The position numbers were made by a program, and so were the translations under genes. Shown in pieces: positions 32,102 through 45,511 of a stretch of 64,000 nt of DNA. The DNA is taken from positions 420,001-484,000 of the forward strand of contig JAUJYZ010000754.1 in assembly GCA_033675265.1 (NCBI GenBank), written 5' to 3'. The DNA is from Actinostola sp. cb2023. Its lineage: Eukaryota; Cnidaria; Anthozoa; Actiniaria; Actinostolidae. The first letter of the stretch is position 1, and every line of letters begins with the position of its first letter. The notes beneath the pieces were generated by a model. That model was not told the DNA's origin. It ran no database searches and saw only the letters and a list, made by a program, of their open reading frames with translations.

Positions 32102-35100
32102 TTAGAAATCAATGGTGACATCCTCGCCGATTAAAAAGAATGGCGCCCAGTACTTGGGTTGGTTGTACTCCTCTCTTTTTCTCATGTGCTCCATCGCCAA
32201 TTGAAGACTCAAAGTTGCAGTTTTCTTTTCTCTGAGATTTAAATAGAACTCTTTCATGAACTCACGAGTAGCATCGTCATCGATGGACCAAAGAGATGCT
32301 ACCACTGCACGAGCTCCAGCCGCTAGAAAAGCACGACACATGCCAACTACTCCTTCTGCTCGGATCTCACCACGCCCTCTCTGACAGCAGCTTAGCACGA
32401 CTAACTTAGCACGCACTTGAGAGTTCTGGACGTCATCCATGGTCAGAACATAATCTTCTTCGTCGGGGATCTTTGTTGCTCTTACTTCGGGAGAAGGAGC
32501 CAGCAAGATGGTAGCTTTTTGAAGGTCCCCGTGCGCAGCGATATGAACAACTGAGACTCCTTGGTGCAGCTTTTCCAAGACAGCAGCTTTGGTCGCCTTC
32601 TCTCTTGAGAACAGTTCAACATAAAACAGTTTAGAAATTGCCAATGCCTCAATGTATGCCATAAACAGGGGCGTAATCTCTATTTCCTGACCATCAAATA
32701 TTACTTTACCAACCAATGGATCTCCAATAATCAGTGCGCCTCTCTTACAGTAAAAATCTGCTGGTCGATCATTCAAGATCTTCAGGGTAGAAATTGAAGG
32801 TGCAATCCTGATACGTTTCATTTCCGACAAATAGCGTCCCGTCTCTGGGTCACGCAGAGCAGCAAAGGGTATTTTAAACAAGGGACCATCAGGTAGAAAC
32901 ACGATTTCTTCTTGTTTAACACGAGGCAGTACGTTGCGCAGCAATTTGCTGTACAAGATTTCCAGTGCACTGTTCAAACTACTCTCATCAACGTTTTCTG
33001 ATGGTTGCTTGTTTTCAGGAGATCGAAACTCCAGGCTCCTGGCACCGGTACGATTCAGAAGGATTTCCAGTTTCTCTTCTATGCCAGTGTCTTCACTCTG
33101 TACGTCTTTGTCATCTATGGTTTCTTCACCAACATTTCACCAGCATCGGTTCTCACAAGTAACGTGGCGCACGTTCATTTCGGTGAATGCATTTTCGACG
33201 CAATTTTCCAAGTACTCAGAACAGTTTTGAAGAGGTTGCTCAACGACGATCAAATCACTTCCACGCTCCAAAAGAAAGACGAACAAAGAGTTCCTGTACT
33301 TGTAGGCAAAAAACTGTACGATGGTGTACTTGTTGTTGGAGATTAAAGACTCGATTTCAGTGAACTGTATCCGTGATTCTTCGGGTAAGTCTTGCTTCAT
33401 TCCATAGTTCATAATCAATTGACTCTTCAGAGCACGTGCACGATAACAGTCTAAATTGACAAAAGCTTCTTTGTATCGCTTGGTCATTAAGAGAAGAGCT
33501 GTTAAAGTCTCATAATAATGAATACATATGTCAACAAATGCAATTTTGAACTTGTCATTTTTACCAAGAAAGTGAAACATCGTTTCAAAACAGTTGATGG
33601 CTTCTCTGAAGCACTTTTCAGCAGGTTTTAATGCACCCAGTATAAAGAAAACCTTGCTCATTGCATAACGACATTGAGATTCAAGGAGCTTGTCCTTTAC
33701 TTCCTTAGAGTAGCATAAGATCTCGTGATAAAGCCTTAAAGCAATATTGTGATTTCCTAACAGACAGTTCATCATTGCTATCTTCACTTTGATGTATTCG
33801 GAAACTGTTCGTCGACCCACTAGTTTTTCAGCCAGTTGTTCATAAGCTGAAAGAGCACGACCGTACTCTCGCTGAGATTCAAACTTTTGTGCAACATCGG
33901 ATAGTTCGAATAGTTGACTAGTCTCACTGTCTTGAAAACTTTCCCTAGCTTCAGACCAATTAATTTCCTTAATACCGACAATGATAGATATACCAGACAA
34001 GGAAAGCTTAAACTTCACTAAATCTTCGTCTAACAATTGTTCGGCAATTTCAAGACCTTCAGTGAAGTATGAGAGAGCTGCGCCATACTGGCACAGATCA
34101 ATGTATGCTATTCCTGTGATTAACTGAGCTCGAGACTCCATCTGTCTATCGCCACTTTCCTTTGCAGCTTCAATGCACTTGTTGGCATATTGAATGGCAT
34201 CATTGTACAGTTCCAGTTCCATCTTGTTGTTGGCTATTAAATGTAGCGACATCATAATAAGGTTTTTGTCATCACTGTCCTGTGCAATACTGTTGCACTT
34301 CCTTCCACAATTAATAGCTTCTTCGAATCGTTTCAATTCCCAAAGTGCTTTTCCCATTACAAAATAAGCTTTCCCCTTATCACATTCGTTGCAAACTTCT
34401 ATTGCTTTCTTGGAATAGAAAAGAGATTTTTCGAATTGCTTTAGTGAGAAACAGGCATTTGCCAGCACCAGTGATACTTGTCGCACAACAAATGCATTGT
34501 TAATATTCATTGAAATCTCAAAGCACTTCTCTCCATAAACTATTGCGTCATCATACTTATTCAGATTGATTAATTCTAGTGTCAAAAAACATAAGGAAAT
34601 CATTTCTGCAAATCTTGTATTTTGTGGGTCCAATTGTCCTAATTCAATGCAGGTTTTCCAACACTTCACAGCCTCACTGGAATTTCCCAGTATGTGATAT
34701 GAAAACCCAAGACGCCAGTATAATTCCACCTCAAAATTTCTGTAGCCTGCAGTTTTTGCAGCAACGTCAAGGCACTTGTTGGCATGGAGAATTGCATACT
34801 CATGCTTTTCAAAGTGTTGATAGACATCTATCAGCATTAAATGTGCTGCCATCTCTTTATCTTTGTCACCAAGTTCTTCTGCAAGTGTTATGCACATTTT
34901 ACTGGCTTGGACTGCAACAGTGTAATTATTATGCATTTTGTTGGAATTCAAGTATAAAACAGTGTCAGTATTCTTTCCTAACATAATGATTTTCAGCGCT
35001 GTAGAAAAACAGCAATAAATACCAAGTGGTTTGTTACCATAGTAGCTTGCCACTTCTAAGCATTCATTGTACAGACAAAGTAGTTGTTCAGGAGATAGTC

Positions 35101-35212
35101 CTAGCTCAATATGGCGTCCAACTGCTACACAGAATGTTACAAATGGCTTGATAACAGCACTGTAGAAAATAGCGGACTGTACTTGCCATTTCCAGTCAGT
35201 ACTAGTGTCCAT
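32102..35212 (-). pseudogene. TPR-CHAT protein, copy 1 (one in-frame stop)
   Basis: Large single-exon gene of the coral TPR-CHAT ('tetratricopeptide repeat protein 28-like') family. ATG at 35,212 (MDTSTDWKWQ, context AAAATGG). Residues about 90-650 hold ten or so TPR helix pairs (e.g. YDDAIVYGEKCFEIS, YNDAIQYANKCIEAA). Residues about 755-1,035 are a CHAT caspase-like domain with VVHIAAHGD (His about 894) and LVVLSCCQRGRGE (Cys about 943), then GARAVVASLWSIDD and the YWAPFFLIG end. TGA at 33,137-33,139 (codon 692) lies between the TPRs and CHAT. It results from TGGTGA in place of TTA in copies 2 and 3, and the frame continues unbroken to the normal stop. CHAT proteins are Cys proteases in bacteria; no substrate is known to me for this animal group. 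Arg replaces Ser after the CCQ motif. Confidence 0.88.
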
Positions 35213-35797
35213 TTTGAAACAAATACTGTATTCCAGTACAGTACCAGAAATGACTGGTGATATTGTTACTGTTTATCATCCCATCTTGTTCAAATACAGT
35301 TTAGGCAACTCATTGTTGGTCCAATTGCCAAACATTTGCTGTATTAAGGGAGAGCATTATGAGATTAATGATTTAACCATCCATGGAAAATAGCTACATG
35401 TAATTTGTACAGAATATATGGATGCACAGAGCTTTTGTTGTCATCCTTATATGGCCAACTGCTTCCTAAAATTAATGCCATTCCTCTGTATAATTAAAAA
35501 GAAAATAGACTGTTAGATATCCAGCTGATGATGATATAATATGAATTGTACTTTTTACATATATTTTTATATTTTATTTGTATATTAGTACTTTATTTAG
35601 TTAGTTCTTTATTTATTTATAATTGTACTGTAATTTTGATTGCAATTAGAATATTTATAGTTAGAGTTCTATATAAATTATTAACTGATTACTATTATTA
35701 ATGTATCACTATAATGGTATAAGGAATAAAGATTATTATTATTATATAATTAATAATAATTGTATTTTGAAATTGTATAATACTAATAATAATTGTA
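35213..35797 (-). other. conserved 5' flank of TPR-CHAT copy 1
   Basis: About 430 bases upstream of the ATG (35,213-35,650) align closely with 51,826-52,262 upstream of copy 2, after which the two units diverge. The promoter presumably lies here; no TATA box or specific factor site stands out. Confidence 0.5.
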
Positions 35798-36071
35798 CAG
35801 TCAATTGCAAAAATTCTGGCCGCTACGAAGTATCAGTATATCAATATATCAGGTGCAGGGTAATTAAATCATCGAAAATTCCCATTAAAGCGGGTAAACG
35901 CCAGCAATGTTGGTAGAAATATTTAGTATAATGTTTATTTTAGTCTTACGTTTGTTGTTTGTAAGTTTTGCTTTTAATAAGTTAGAAAACTCAAAATAGT
36001 ATTATTTAATTACCCATAATGCACCCGATATATTGATATATCGTGGCGGCCAGAATTTTTGCAAATGACTG
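35798..36071. mobile_element. Tc1/mariner-like MITE (CAGTCAATTGCAAAAATTC)
   Basis: Ends CAGTCAATTGCAAAAATTCT and (other strand) CAGTCATTTGCAAAAATTCT lie between TA at 35,796 and 36,072. An inner pair GGTGCAGGGTAATTAAAT / ATTTAATTACCCATAATGCACC follows. It is absent at the matching place in unit 2. Confidence 0.88.
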
Positions 36072-38137
36072 TATATTGTAATTATAATAAATGCATTTAT
36101 AGACCACTTAAGATGACAATAATTATAATAATAATGCCTATAACTAAAACGAGTTGACAATAACAGCTACATGTATGGCTCTCAACTAGAAAAACTATTT
36201 TAAAGTATAATTATTATACTTTAATTATTAAAGTTTATGAAAAGAACAAGATAAATTTATTAATCTATTTTTATTTATTACTCGGTAAAGCTATGGCATA
36301 TAAACCAAGGCGGTACTTTACAAATATATAAGTAAATAATTAAAATAATCGGTAAAATAATATTAAATATAGAAAAGAGAAATTGCAAGTGATATTCATA
36401 AATTCACAATGTCATCAATTAGATTAAGGATAATAGGGGGGAGGTTGGGTGATTTCGGTTCAGCATGAATTTTTTTTTCCGGACCCATAACACTCAAGAT
36501 ATTTTTTTCCTATCATACTGTACCACTGTGTATAATTTTTTTTCGACATAAAACTTTATACTCTTCTAAATGAGCTTTATATTTGTACATGTATGTTCAA
36601 GAGCCACCTTCGCAATGAGAAGTTTTATAATATTTGTTGATCCATATTTTGTTAGAGTTGAATGTAAAAACAAAGTGATGGTGTTCCTTTGCCTCCTGCA
36701 TGACTTCCTGGACACTGCTTTTCCTTGAGGCTATCATATGTCATCAGTTGTCTACATCTCTCATTGTATTAATTGGCATATATTTGATTAGAGATTGAAT
36801 TATTTTTCTAAGAGTGATATATGGGGGGTCGGAGGAGTTGGGTAAGAACCTAATTACATGTAATAATATCTGATCCCCCCTCAAGCAACTGATAAATTTC
36901 CCTGTACCCCCCGAATGTACAATAATATTTCACTACACCCCCTCCCACTACCCCCCAAATGACACTACACATTTTTGTGTGAAAAAGTCTGGTACACGGT
37001 ATAGTGAAATTTATTATTATTATTCTAATGATACCCAAATGCTTTAAATTGCATCGAAAAGGATTCAAAATCATTATGGCAAGTTTTTCACAATAATCAA
37101 ATAGGCTACATATCAGCTAGAGTCCCGACATCACGCTAGAATAGCGTCTCTAGTTATTGTTAGTGTACAGGGTTTTCTTCGTCAAAAAACAGCTTGCAGA
37201 AAATTGTTTTACACAACCTCCCACCCCTCCCCCCTCAAAATTCCCCCACCCTTCTCAAAAGTTAAATGGTCGGCCCCTAATTAGGGAACAAGAGCGAGTT
37301 GTCCTAAATGAAACTGTTTGTGAGAAAAAAGATTAAGAAACTTTGCGAATTCGTTATTGAAGTGAGCTAAAGGTAAGCATAATTTTGAATTTGAATTTGA
37401 GTAGAAGTACATATTTGTAGCCTTCCCTGTTGACAGAGGAATTGCTTAGCTAATGCTTGCATCGAAGTGGAGATAGAACGGTTTATAAACTCCTATAATT
37501 CAAACACTTTAAAGGTAAACATGAGCTAAAGACAATTCCTACGAACCTTTTCAGACCAGAGAAGCATTTCTGTCCGAGAATTCTTCAAAGCTTTGAAATT
37601 CGCGCCGAAGTTGATGACTTTGTGTTGCTTCGCTCGAGTGACAGACGACAATTTTCCCCCAAAAGACATCAACGCCTTCAACAAAATCTATTATACTTGT
37701 ATTGTCTTGGACGTGATACCAGCTGAACGTGGATTAAGCCATCGTTTTGGTTGTTTTGTCGAAGACGAACTTCTGCAGAGCAAATCCTGAACGAAGACGG
37801 AAGTGCTAACTTGCAAATCTTGATGGGGTCTAAACTGGGCTCTGATTGGATGTCTTAAAATAGGCTTAAATGACGTCAACCGATGTGGCCAATCACATTA
37901 TACAAAGGATATTTCTGGGAATTTTTTTGTTTTAATTTGTTATTGAAGGAAAATATGACTTTGTATTTTATGCTTATTCGATAATTTCGCTAATCACATG
38001 CACAGGGGATTTTTCGGGAATTTTTCTTATGTTCTACTTATTTTATAAATCTCAGCAAATTTGATGAAGTTTTAGTCATTCACAAAAATTAGTTCACAGA
38101 AAATTCGATTCTCTATTCCTAATTATTTCTCTATAAT
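36072..38137. other. unit 1 distal part, non-coding
   Basis: 36,100-37,130 has no counterpart in unit 2 and no gene. From 37,135 the sequence again matches unit 2 (52,480 onward), including the block GTAAACATGAGCTAAAGACA at 37,515 and GACGTCAACCGA at 37,872. C-rich stretches at 36,877-36,955 and 37,210-37,260 could form G-rich structures on the minus strand. Confidence 0.5.
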
Positions 38138-38726
38138 TAATATACTAGTAATATTTAGTACAAATACTGACTGCACAGCTAAATTCATTTGCCATTTAGT
38201 AGTGGAATGAACAAAAGTTAGAAGGGAATTGGTCAGGGCATAACAACAAATGACTATAAAATCAACAATACCAGGAGAATCATGGGCTCCTGACAATGCA
38301 GGTATAAACTCTTGAATAAATATTATTTTGATTCATCACAATGCTGGGGGACAGTACGTATGTTTAAAAGCAAAAATAAATAGTACAGTTCTCAGTACTT
38401 TTTCGTATCTTTTACGCCTTGTTAGGGGGAAACTGCCCCCCTGCCCCCGTGCTGTGTACGGCCCTGTTGACAACATAAATACTGCAGCACAATAAAACCA
38501 GCTTTTTACAACATGTTTCACTGAAGACCAGTAAATGATCTCCATCTTTAAATAAATATATAATTATGACCAAACATTAATATGTAAAGATGAAAAACTA
38601 AAAAATTGTCAGATTCTTCCTGACCAGGAGCTCCTGTCCTGACCTACAATTCTATCAAATTCTATCTAACCCACAACCAATCAAAATGCATTGTACTACC
38701 ACCCTGACTACGCCACTGACTACATA

Positions 38727-40185
38727 CCGTAGAATCCCGGCCATAAGTGCTGGCATAACTTCGCAAGGGTTTTATGGTGGGCTTATAACCGGGGTGTCTT
38801 ATAACCGGGGGAAAGGGGGGGGGGGGGGGGGAGGGGGGGGGGGGGTTTATAAAAGGGAGGGGGGAAACGTCTGAAATCCGTTCTATATAAAAAAAAATGT
38901 TTATAATCGTGACCATTTTAGTGTTCATGCAACAATAACTGTAAAAGTTTTTTAACGTGAATATGCTCAGGAAAAACTATAATCTGAGCGGATTTTCAAG
39001 CAATGAGCTACCGTATACTACATGCACCCCGTATGGCATGTTGTATAACCCGGTCTACAACTGGACTGGACTGGACCCGAAAAACGCGGACTGAGTCTTA
39101 GGAAGACACATGTATGGTTGGGTTACCTGTTTTACGATACAACTCCCAGTGTCATTTGGTGCCAAACTTTATTTGTAAGTATTCTATGTTGATTTGCGCT
39201 GTAGTCGCCCAAAAGGCCATTTTTGGGGTCGGCATGTACCCGAACCATGCACTTTTATCCGTGCTTGCGACCCGAGCGGCGCCGACCCAAGAAAGGTTTG
39301 TAGTGTAAATGGGCCTAAAAATGTACCTGATTGAAATATTTAGTTTATACCAATCAGAATACAGGAAAGCTATCAGTGTATATTCGTCAGTATTCAATTC
39401 ATTCTTCCTATATATATCATACACTGCATTCTCAGTTTTTTCTTTATTGTATAACTAATATATATTGCAGTATCAGAAGTTTTACAAGAGGATGTATTTA
39501 TTTTCTCAGGTCAGTGAATAATGATTGGGAAACATCTTAAAGGCATGGGAGACTTCAAAATTAACATTAACATTAACTAAAGATATCTATGAGCGGCGAT
39601 GTTCTGTTTGTTGTAACATGGCTGCTTTTGCATTTATTTGCAGTGATTACACGCTATATATTCTAATAGGCCGGATTAACGTTACTGGCCCTATAAACTC
39701 AATGGGTACTTAATGACTGAAAAGAGCTTTCCCGGCTGTGTCAATACGTATTCGAATCTCACGTATCCAATCGCTCTTGGATGCACTATGCTGCACCAAA
39801 TCACGTTTAATTTAAAAGAAAGATGTAAAAAAATCCTTCTCAAACGAATTAACATTAACAATATTAACTAAAGATCTATGAGCGGCGATGTTCTGTTTCA
39901 CGTATCCAATCGCTAATCGTAAACTCTACTTTTCCCGCCAAAACGCTGTCCATCACAGGTAGCGCAACCATACATGTGTCCGGACCGTATTTTTCGGGTC
40001 CAGTCCAGTTGAGTCCGTGTTATACCACATGCCACCCCGTATGGGGATCGAGTAAATGAAGGGGGCTTATAACCGGGGGGGGGGGGGGGGGGCTATAACC
40101 GGGAGGGAATTTCTGTTAGCAGACAGGTGGGCTTATAAACCGGGAGGAACTTTCTGTTAGCAGATCGACAGGTGGGATTCTACGG
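38727..40185. mobile_element. 1.46-kb TA-flanked element, CCGTAGAATCCC ends
   Basis: CCGTAGAATCCC and (other strand) CCGTAGAATCCCACC lie between TA at 38,725 and 40,186. Subterminal GGGCTTATAACCGGGG words and very long G runs (38,814-38,844; 40,075-40,092) mark both ends. A second inverted pair (about 39,026-39,128 against 39,950-40,047, with GGACTGGACCCGAAAAA and AACCATACATGTGTCC) suggests a nested element. Unit 1 reads through at about 30,478. Short open frames have no recognised domain. Confidence 0.85.
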
Positions 40186-40440
40186 TATGTATAAAGATCA
40201 ACGAGACACTATTTCACACTCATGAGAACTCCGCTGTACATCGAAACGAAAGACAAGCCAACTTTTATAGACGTGCGAGTTTCACATTTTAAATTACCGT
40301 AAATGCTCGATTTAGCGACCCGGGCGCTTAATTTTTTTTAGACCTCTAGAGGAGGGCGCTTATTCGAGGGGGGCGCTTATTCGAGGGGGGCGCTTACATG
40401 GAAGCAGGGCGCTTATTTATTTTCTCAGATGTTGACCTCA

Positions 40441-43400
40441 ATGTTTTCTTTATCATCGGTATACGGTACTATAACATACATGTACAGTGAATAAAAATAG
40501 TAAACATATACCGTGCAGTACTTGGTGAACGCAATGTTTTCTTTATCACCGGTATATGGTACTGTAACATACATGTACAGTGAATAAAAATAGTAAACAT
40601 ATACCGTGCGGTACTTGGTGAACTCAATGTTTTCTCTATTACCGGTATACGGTACTGTAACATACATGTACAGTGAATAAAAATAGTACACATATACCGT
40701 ACGGTACTTGGTGAACTCAATGTTTTCTTTATTACCGGTATACGGTACTGTAACATACATGTACAGTGAATAAAAATAGTACACATATACCGTACGGTAC
40801 TTGGTGAACTCAATGTTTTCTTTATTACCGGTATACAGTACTGTAACATACATGTAGTGAATAAAAATAGTAAACATATACCGTGCGGTACTTGGTGAAC
40901 TCAATGTTTTCTTTATTACCGGTATACGGTACTGTAACATACATGTACAGTGAATAAAAATAGTAAACATATACCGTGCGGTACTTGGTGAACGCAATGT
41001 TTTCTTTATTACCGGTACACGGTACTGTAACATACATGTACAGTGAATAAAAATAGTACACATATACCGTGCGGTACTTGGTGAACTCAATGTTTTCTTT
41101 ATTACCGGTATACGGTACTGTAACATACATGTACAGTGAATAAAAATAGTAAACATATACCGTGCGGTACTTGTTGAACTCAATGTTTTCTTTATCACCG
41201 GTATACGGTACTATAACATACATGTACAGTGAATAAAAATAGTACACATATACCGTGCGGTACTTGGTGAACTCAATGTTTTCTTTATTACCGGTATATG
41301 GTACTGTAACATGTACAGTGAATAAAAATAGTACACATATACCGTACGGTACTTGGTGAATTCAATGTTTTCTTTATTACCGGTATATGGTACTGTAACA
41401 TACATGTACAGTGAATAAAAATAGTAAACATATACCGTGCGGTACTTGGTGAACTCAATGTTTTCTTTATTACCGGTATACGGTACTGTAACATACATGT
41501 ACAGTGAATAAAAATAGTACACATATACCGTACGGTACTTGGTGAACTCAATGTTTTCTTTATTACCGGTATACGGTACTGTAACATACATGTACAGTGA
41601 ATAAAAATAGTACACATATACCGTGCGGTACTTGGTGAACTCAATGTTTTCTTTATTACCGGTATACAGTACTGTAACATACATGTACAGTGAATAAAAA
41701 TAGTAAACATATACCGTGCGGTACTTGGTGAACGCAATGTTTTCTTTATTACCGGTACACGGTACTGTAACATACATGTACAGTGAATAAAAATAGTACA
41801 CATATACCGTGCGGTACTTGGTGAACTCAATGTTTTCTTTATTACCGGTATACGGTACTGTAACATACATGTACAGTGAATAAAAATAGTAAACATATAC
41901 CGTGCGGTACTTGGTGAACTCAATGTTTTCTTTATTACCGGTATATGGTACTGTAACATGTACAGTGAATAAAAATAGTACACATATACCGTACGGTACT
42001 TGGTGAACTCAATGTTTTCTTTATTACCGGTATACGGTACTGTAACATACATGTACAGTGAATAAAAATAGTACACATATACCGTACGGTACTTGGTGAA
42101 CTCAATGTTTTCTTTATCACCGGTATACGGTACTGTAACATACATGTACAGTGAATAAAAATAGTACACATATACCGTACGGTACTTGGTGAACTCAATG
42201 TTTTCTTTATTACCGGTATACGGTACTGTAACATACATGTACAGTGAATAAAAATAGTACACATATACCGTACGGTACTTGGTGAACTCAATGTTTTCTT
42301 TATTACCGGTATACAGTACTGTAACATACATGTAGTGAATAAAAATAGTAAACATATACCGTGCGGTACTTGGTGAACTCAATGTTTTCTTTATTACCGG
42401 TATACGGTACTGTAACATACATGTACAGTGAATAAAAATAGTAAACATATACCGTGCGGTACTTGGTGAACGCAATGTTTTCTTTATTACCGGTACACGG
42501 TACTGTAACATACATGTACAGTGAATAAAAAATAGTACACATATACCGTGCGGTACTTGGTGAACTCAATGTTTTCTTTATTACCGGTATACGGTACTGT
42601 AACATACATGTACAGTGAATAAAAATAGTAAACATATACCGTGCGGTACTTGTTGAACTCAATGTTTTCTTTATCACCGGTATACGGTACTATAACATAC
42701 ATGTACAGTGAATAAAAATAGTACACATATACCGTGCGGTACTTGGTGAACTCAATGTTTTCTTTATTACCGGTATATGGTACTGTAACATGTACAGTGA
42801 ATAAAAATAGTACACATATACCGTACGGTACTTGGTGAACTCAATGTTTTCTTTATTACCGGTATATGGTACTGTAACATACATGTACAGTGAATAAAAA
42901 TAGTAAACATATACCGTGCGGTACTTGGTGAACTCAATGTTTTCTTTATTACCGGTATACGGTACTGTAACATACATGTACAGTGAATAAAAATAGTACA
43001 CATATACCGTGCGGTACTTGTTGAACTCAATGTTTTCTTTATTACCGGTATACGGTACTGTAACATACATGTACAGTGAATAAAAATAGTAAACATATAC
43101 CGTGCGGTACTTGGTGAACGCAATGTTTTCTTTATTACCGGTATACGGTACTGTAACATACATGTACAGTGAATAAAAATAGTACACATATACCGTACGG
43201 TACTTGGTGAACTCAATGTTTTCTTTATTACCGGTATACGGTACTGTAACATACATGTACAGTGAATAAAAATAGTACACATATACCGTACGGTACTTGG
43301 TGAACTCAATGTTTTCTTTATTACCGGTATACGGTACTGTAACATACATGTACAGTGAATAAAAATAGTACACATATACCGTGCGGTACTTGGTGAACTC

Positions 43401-45328
43401 AATGTTTTCTTTATTACCGGTATACAGTACTGTAACATACATGTAGTGAATAAAAATAGTAAACATATACCGTACGGTACTTGGTGAACTCAATGTTTTC
43501 TTTATTACCGGTATACGGTACTGTAACATACATGTACAGTGAATAAAAATAGTACACATATACCGTACGGTACTTGGTGAACTCAATGTTTTCTTTATTA
43601 CCGGTATACGGTACTGTAACATACATGTACAGTGAATAAAAATAGTACACATATACCGTACGGTACTTGGTGAACTCAATGTTTTCTTTATTACCGGTAT
43701 ACGGTACTGTAACATACATGTACAGTGAATAAAAATAGTACACATATACCGTGCGGTACTTGGTGAACTCAATGTTTTCTTTATTACCGGTATACAGTAC
43801 TGTAACATACATGTAGTGAATAAAAATAGTAAACATATACCGTGCGGTACTTGGTGAACGCAATGTTTTCTTTATTACCGGTATACGGTACTGTAACATA
43901 CATGTACAGTGAATAAAAATAGTAAACATATACCGTGCGGTACTTGGTGAACGCAATGTTTTCTTTATTACCGGTACACGGTACTGTAACATACATGTAC
44001 AGTGAATAAAAATAGTAAACATATACCGTGCGGTACTTGGTGAACGCAATGTTTTCTTTATTACCGGTACACGGTACTGTAACATACATGTACAGTGAAT
44101 AAAAATAGTACACATATACCGTGCGGTACTTGGTGAACTCAATGTTTTCTTTATTACCGGTATACGGTACTGTAACATACATGTACAGTGAATAAAAATA
44201 GTACACATATACCGTACGGTACTTGTTGAACTCAATGTTTTCTTTATCACCGGTATACGGTACTGTAACATACATGTACAGTGAATAAAAATAGTAAACA
44301 TATACCGTGCGGTACTTGTTGAACTCAATGTTTTCTTTATCACCGGTATACGGTACTGTAACATACATGTACAGTGAATAAAAATAGTAAACATATACCG
44401 TGCGGTACTTGGTGAACGCAATGTTTTCTTTATTACCGGTATACGGTACTATAACATACATGTACAGTGAATAAAAATAGTACACATATACCGTGCGGTA
44501 CTTGGTGAACTCAATGTTTTCTTTATTACCGGTATATGGTACTGTAACATGTACAGTGAATAAAAATAGTACACATATACCGTACGGTACTTGGTGAACT
44601 CAATGTTTTCTTTATTACCGGTATATGGTACTGTAACATACATGTACAGTGAATAAAAATAGTAAACATATACCGTGCGGTACTTGGTGAACTCAATGTT
44701 TTCTTTATTACCGGTATACGGTACTGTAACATACATGTACAGTGAATAAAAATAGTACACATATACCGTACGGTACTTGGTGAACTCAATGTTTTCTTTA
44801 TTACCGGTATACGGTACTGTAACATACATACATGTACAGTGAATAAAAAAATAGTACACATATACCGTGCGGTACTTGGTGAACTCAATGTTTTCTTTAT
44901 TACCGGTATACGGTACTGTAACATACATGTACAGTGAATAAAAATAGTACACATATACCGTACGGTACTTGGTGAACTCAATGTTTTCTTTATCACCGGT
45001 ATACGGTACTGTAACATACATGTACAGTGAATAAAAATAGTACACATATACCGTACGGTACTTGGTGAACTCAATGTTTTCTTTATTACCGGTATACGGT
45101 ACTGTAACATACATGTACAGTGAATAAAAATAGTACACATATACCGTGCGGTACTTGGTGAACTCAATGTTTTCTTTATTACCGGTATACGGTACTGTAA
45201 CATACATGTACAGTGAATAAAAATAGTAAACATATACCGTGCAGTACTTGGTGAACGCAATGTTTTCTTTATCACCGGTATACGGTACTGTAACATACAT
45301 GTACAGTGAATAAAAATAGTAAACAAAT
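40441..45328. repeat. 93-bp minisatellite, about 53 copies
   Basis: Unit landmarks are ATGTTTTCTTTATTACCGGT, ATACGGTACTGTAACATACA, TGTACAGTGAATAAAAATAG and ACATATACCGTACGGTACTT; starts at 40,441, 40,534 and 40,627 give the 93-bp period. Variant units lack 4 bp (ATAC near AACATGTACAG, or CAGT in CATGTAGTGAAT). The GCAATG-plus-CACGG variant recurs at 40,991, 41,731 and 42,469, an eight-unit higher-order period of about 740 bp. As 93 is divisible by three, minus-strand frames stay open for hundreds of codons; these are not genes. Confidence 0.95.
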
Positions 45329-45329
45329 A

Positions 45330-45511
45330 GACCCTTTTAATAAATCCCACAATGCATGATTTTCCGCGCTTGACGTCAAACTTGTTCTTTAGAATTCTAT
45401 TCAACTGAAAACAATGAAGGAAAACAATGAAGGAAAATGAATGGCACTCAAAAGAATAAATTTGACGTGAAGCGCGGAAAATCATGCATTGTGGGATTTA
45501 TTAAAAGGGTC
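45330..45511. mobile_element. TA-flanked MITE inside the minisatellite
   Basis: GACCCTTTTAATAAATCCCA, then CAATGCATGATTTTCCGCGCT, is matched in reverse complement at 45,470-45,511, between TA at 45,328 and 45,512. The flanks GTAAACA and TACCGTGCGGTACTTGG are one interrupted minisatellite unit. Confidence 0.9.

Larger units (their letters stand above)
29553..37930 (-). repeat. segmental duplication unit 1 (TPR-CHAT locus)
   Basis: AATATACTAGTAATATTTAG at 29,553 recurs at about 38,138. From there the same order of sequence (ACGGCCCTG, GAGACACTATTTCACACTC, the CHAT gene, its upstream 430 bp, and a GACGTCAACCGA-containing end at 37,870) is found in unit 2. Identity by eye is roughly 90-95 percent with many indels. 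Positions 30,596-31,970 are non-coding and match 45,746-46,830 and 47,160-48,430 apart from insertions in unit 2. Confidence 0.85.

Noticed and set aside
32102..35212. Two separate genes (TPR protein and CHAT protein)
   Set aside because: The CHAT frame is in phase with the TPR frame and copies 2 and 3 encode both in one protein; one TGA separates them in copy 1 only.
40441..45328. CRISPR-like array
   Set aside because: There are no unique spacers; the whole 93-bp unit repeats with point variants, and the context is an animal genome.
40425..45485. Long open frames (up to about 400 codons, YRTVYVYYFYSLYMYVTVPYT-like repeats) on the minus strand
   Set aside because: They are translations of the 93-bp minisatellite. 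As 93 is a multiple of three and the unit lacks stops in two frames, openness is automatic. Overlapping frames are equally open, which a real gene would not show.
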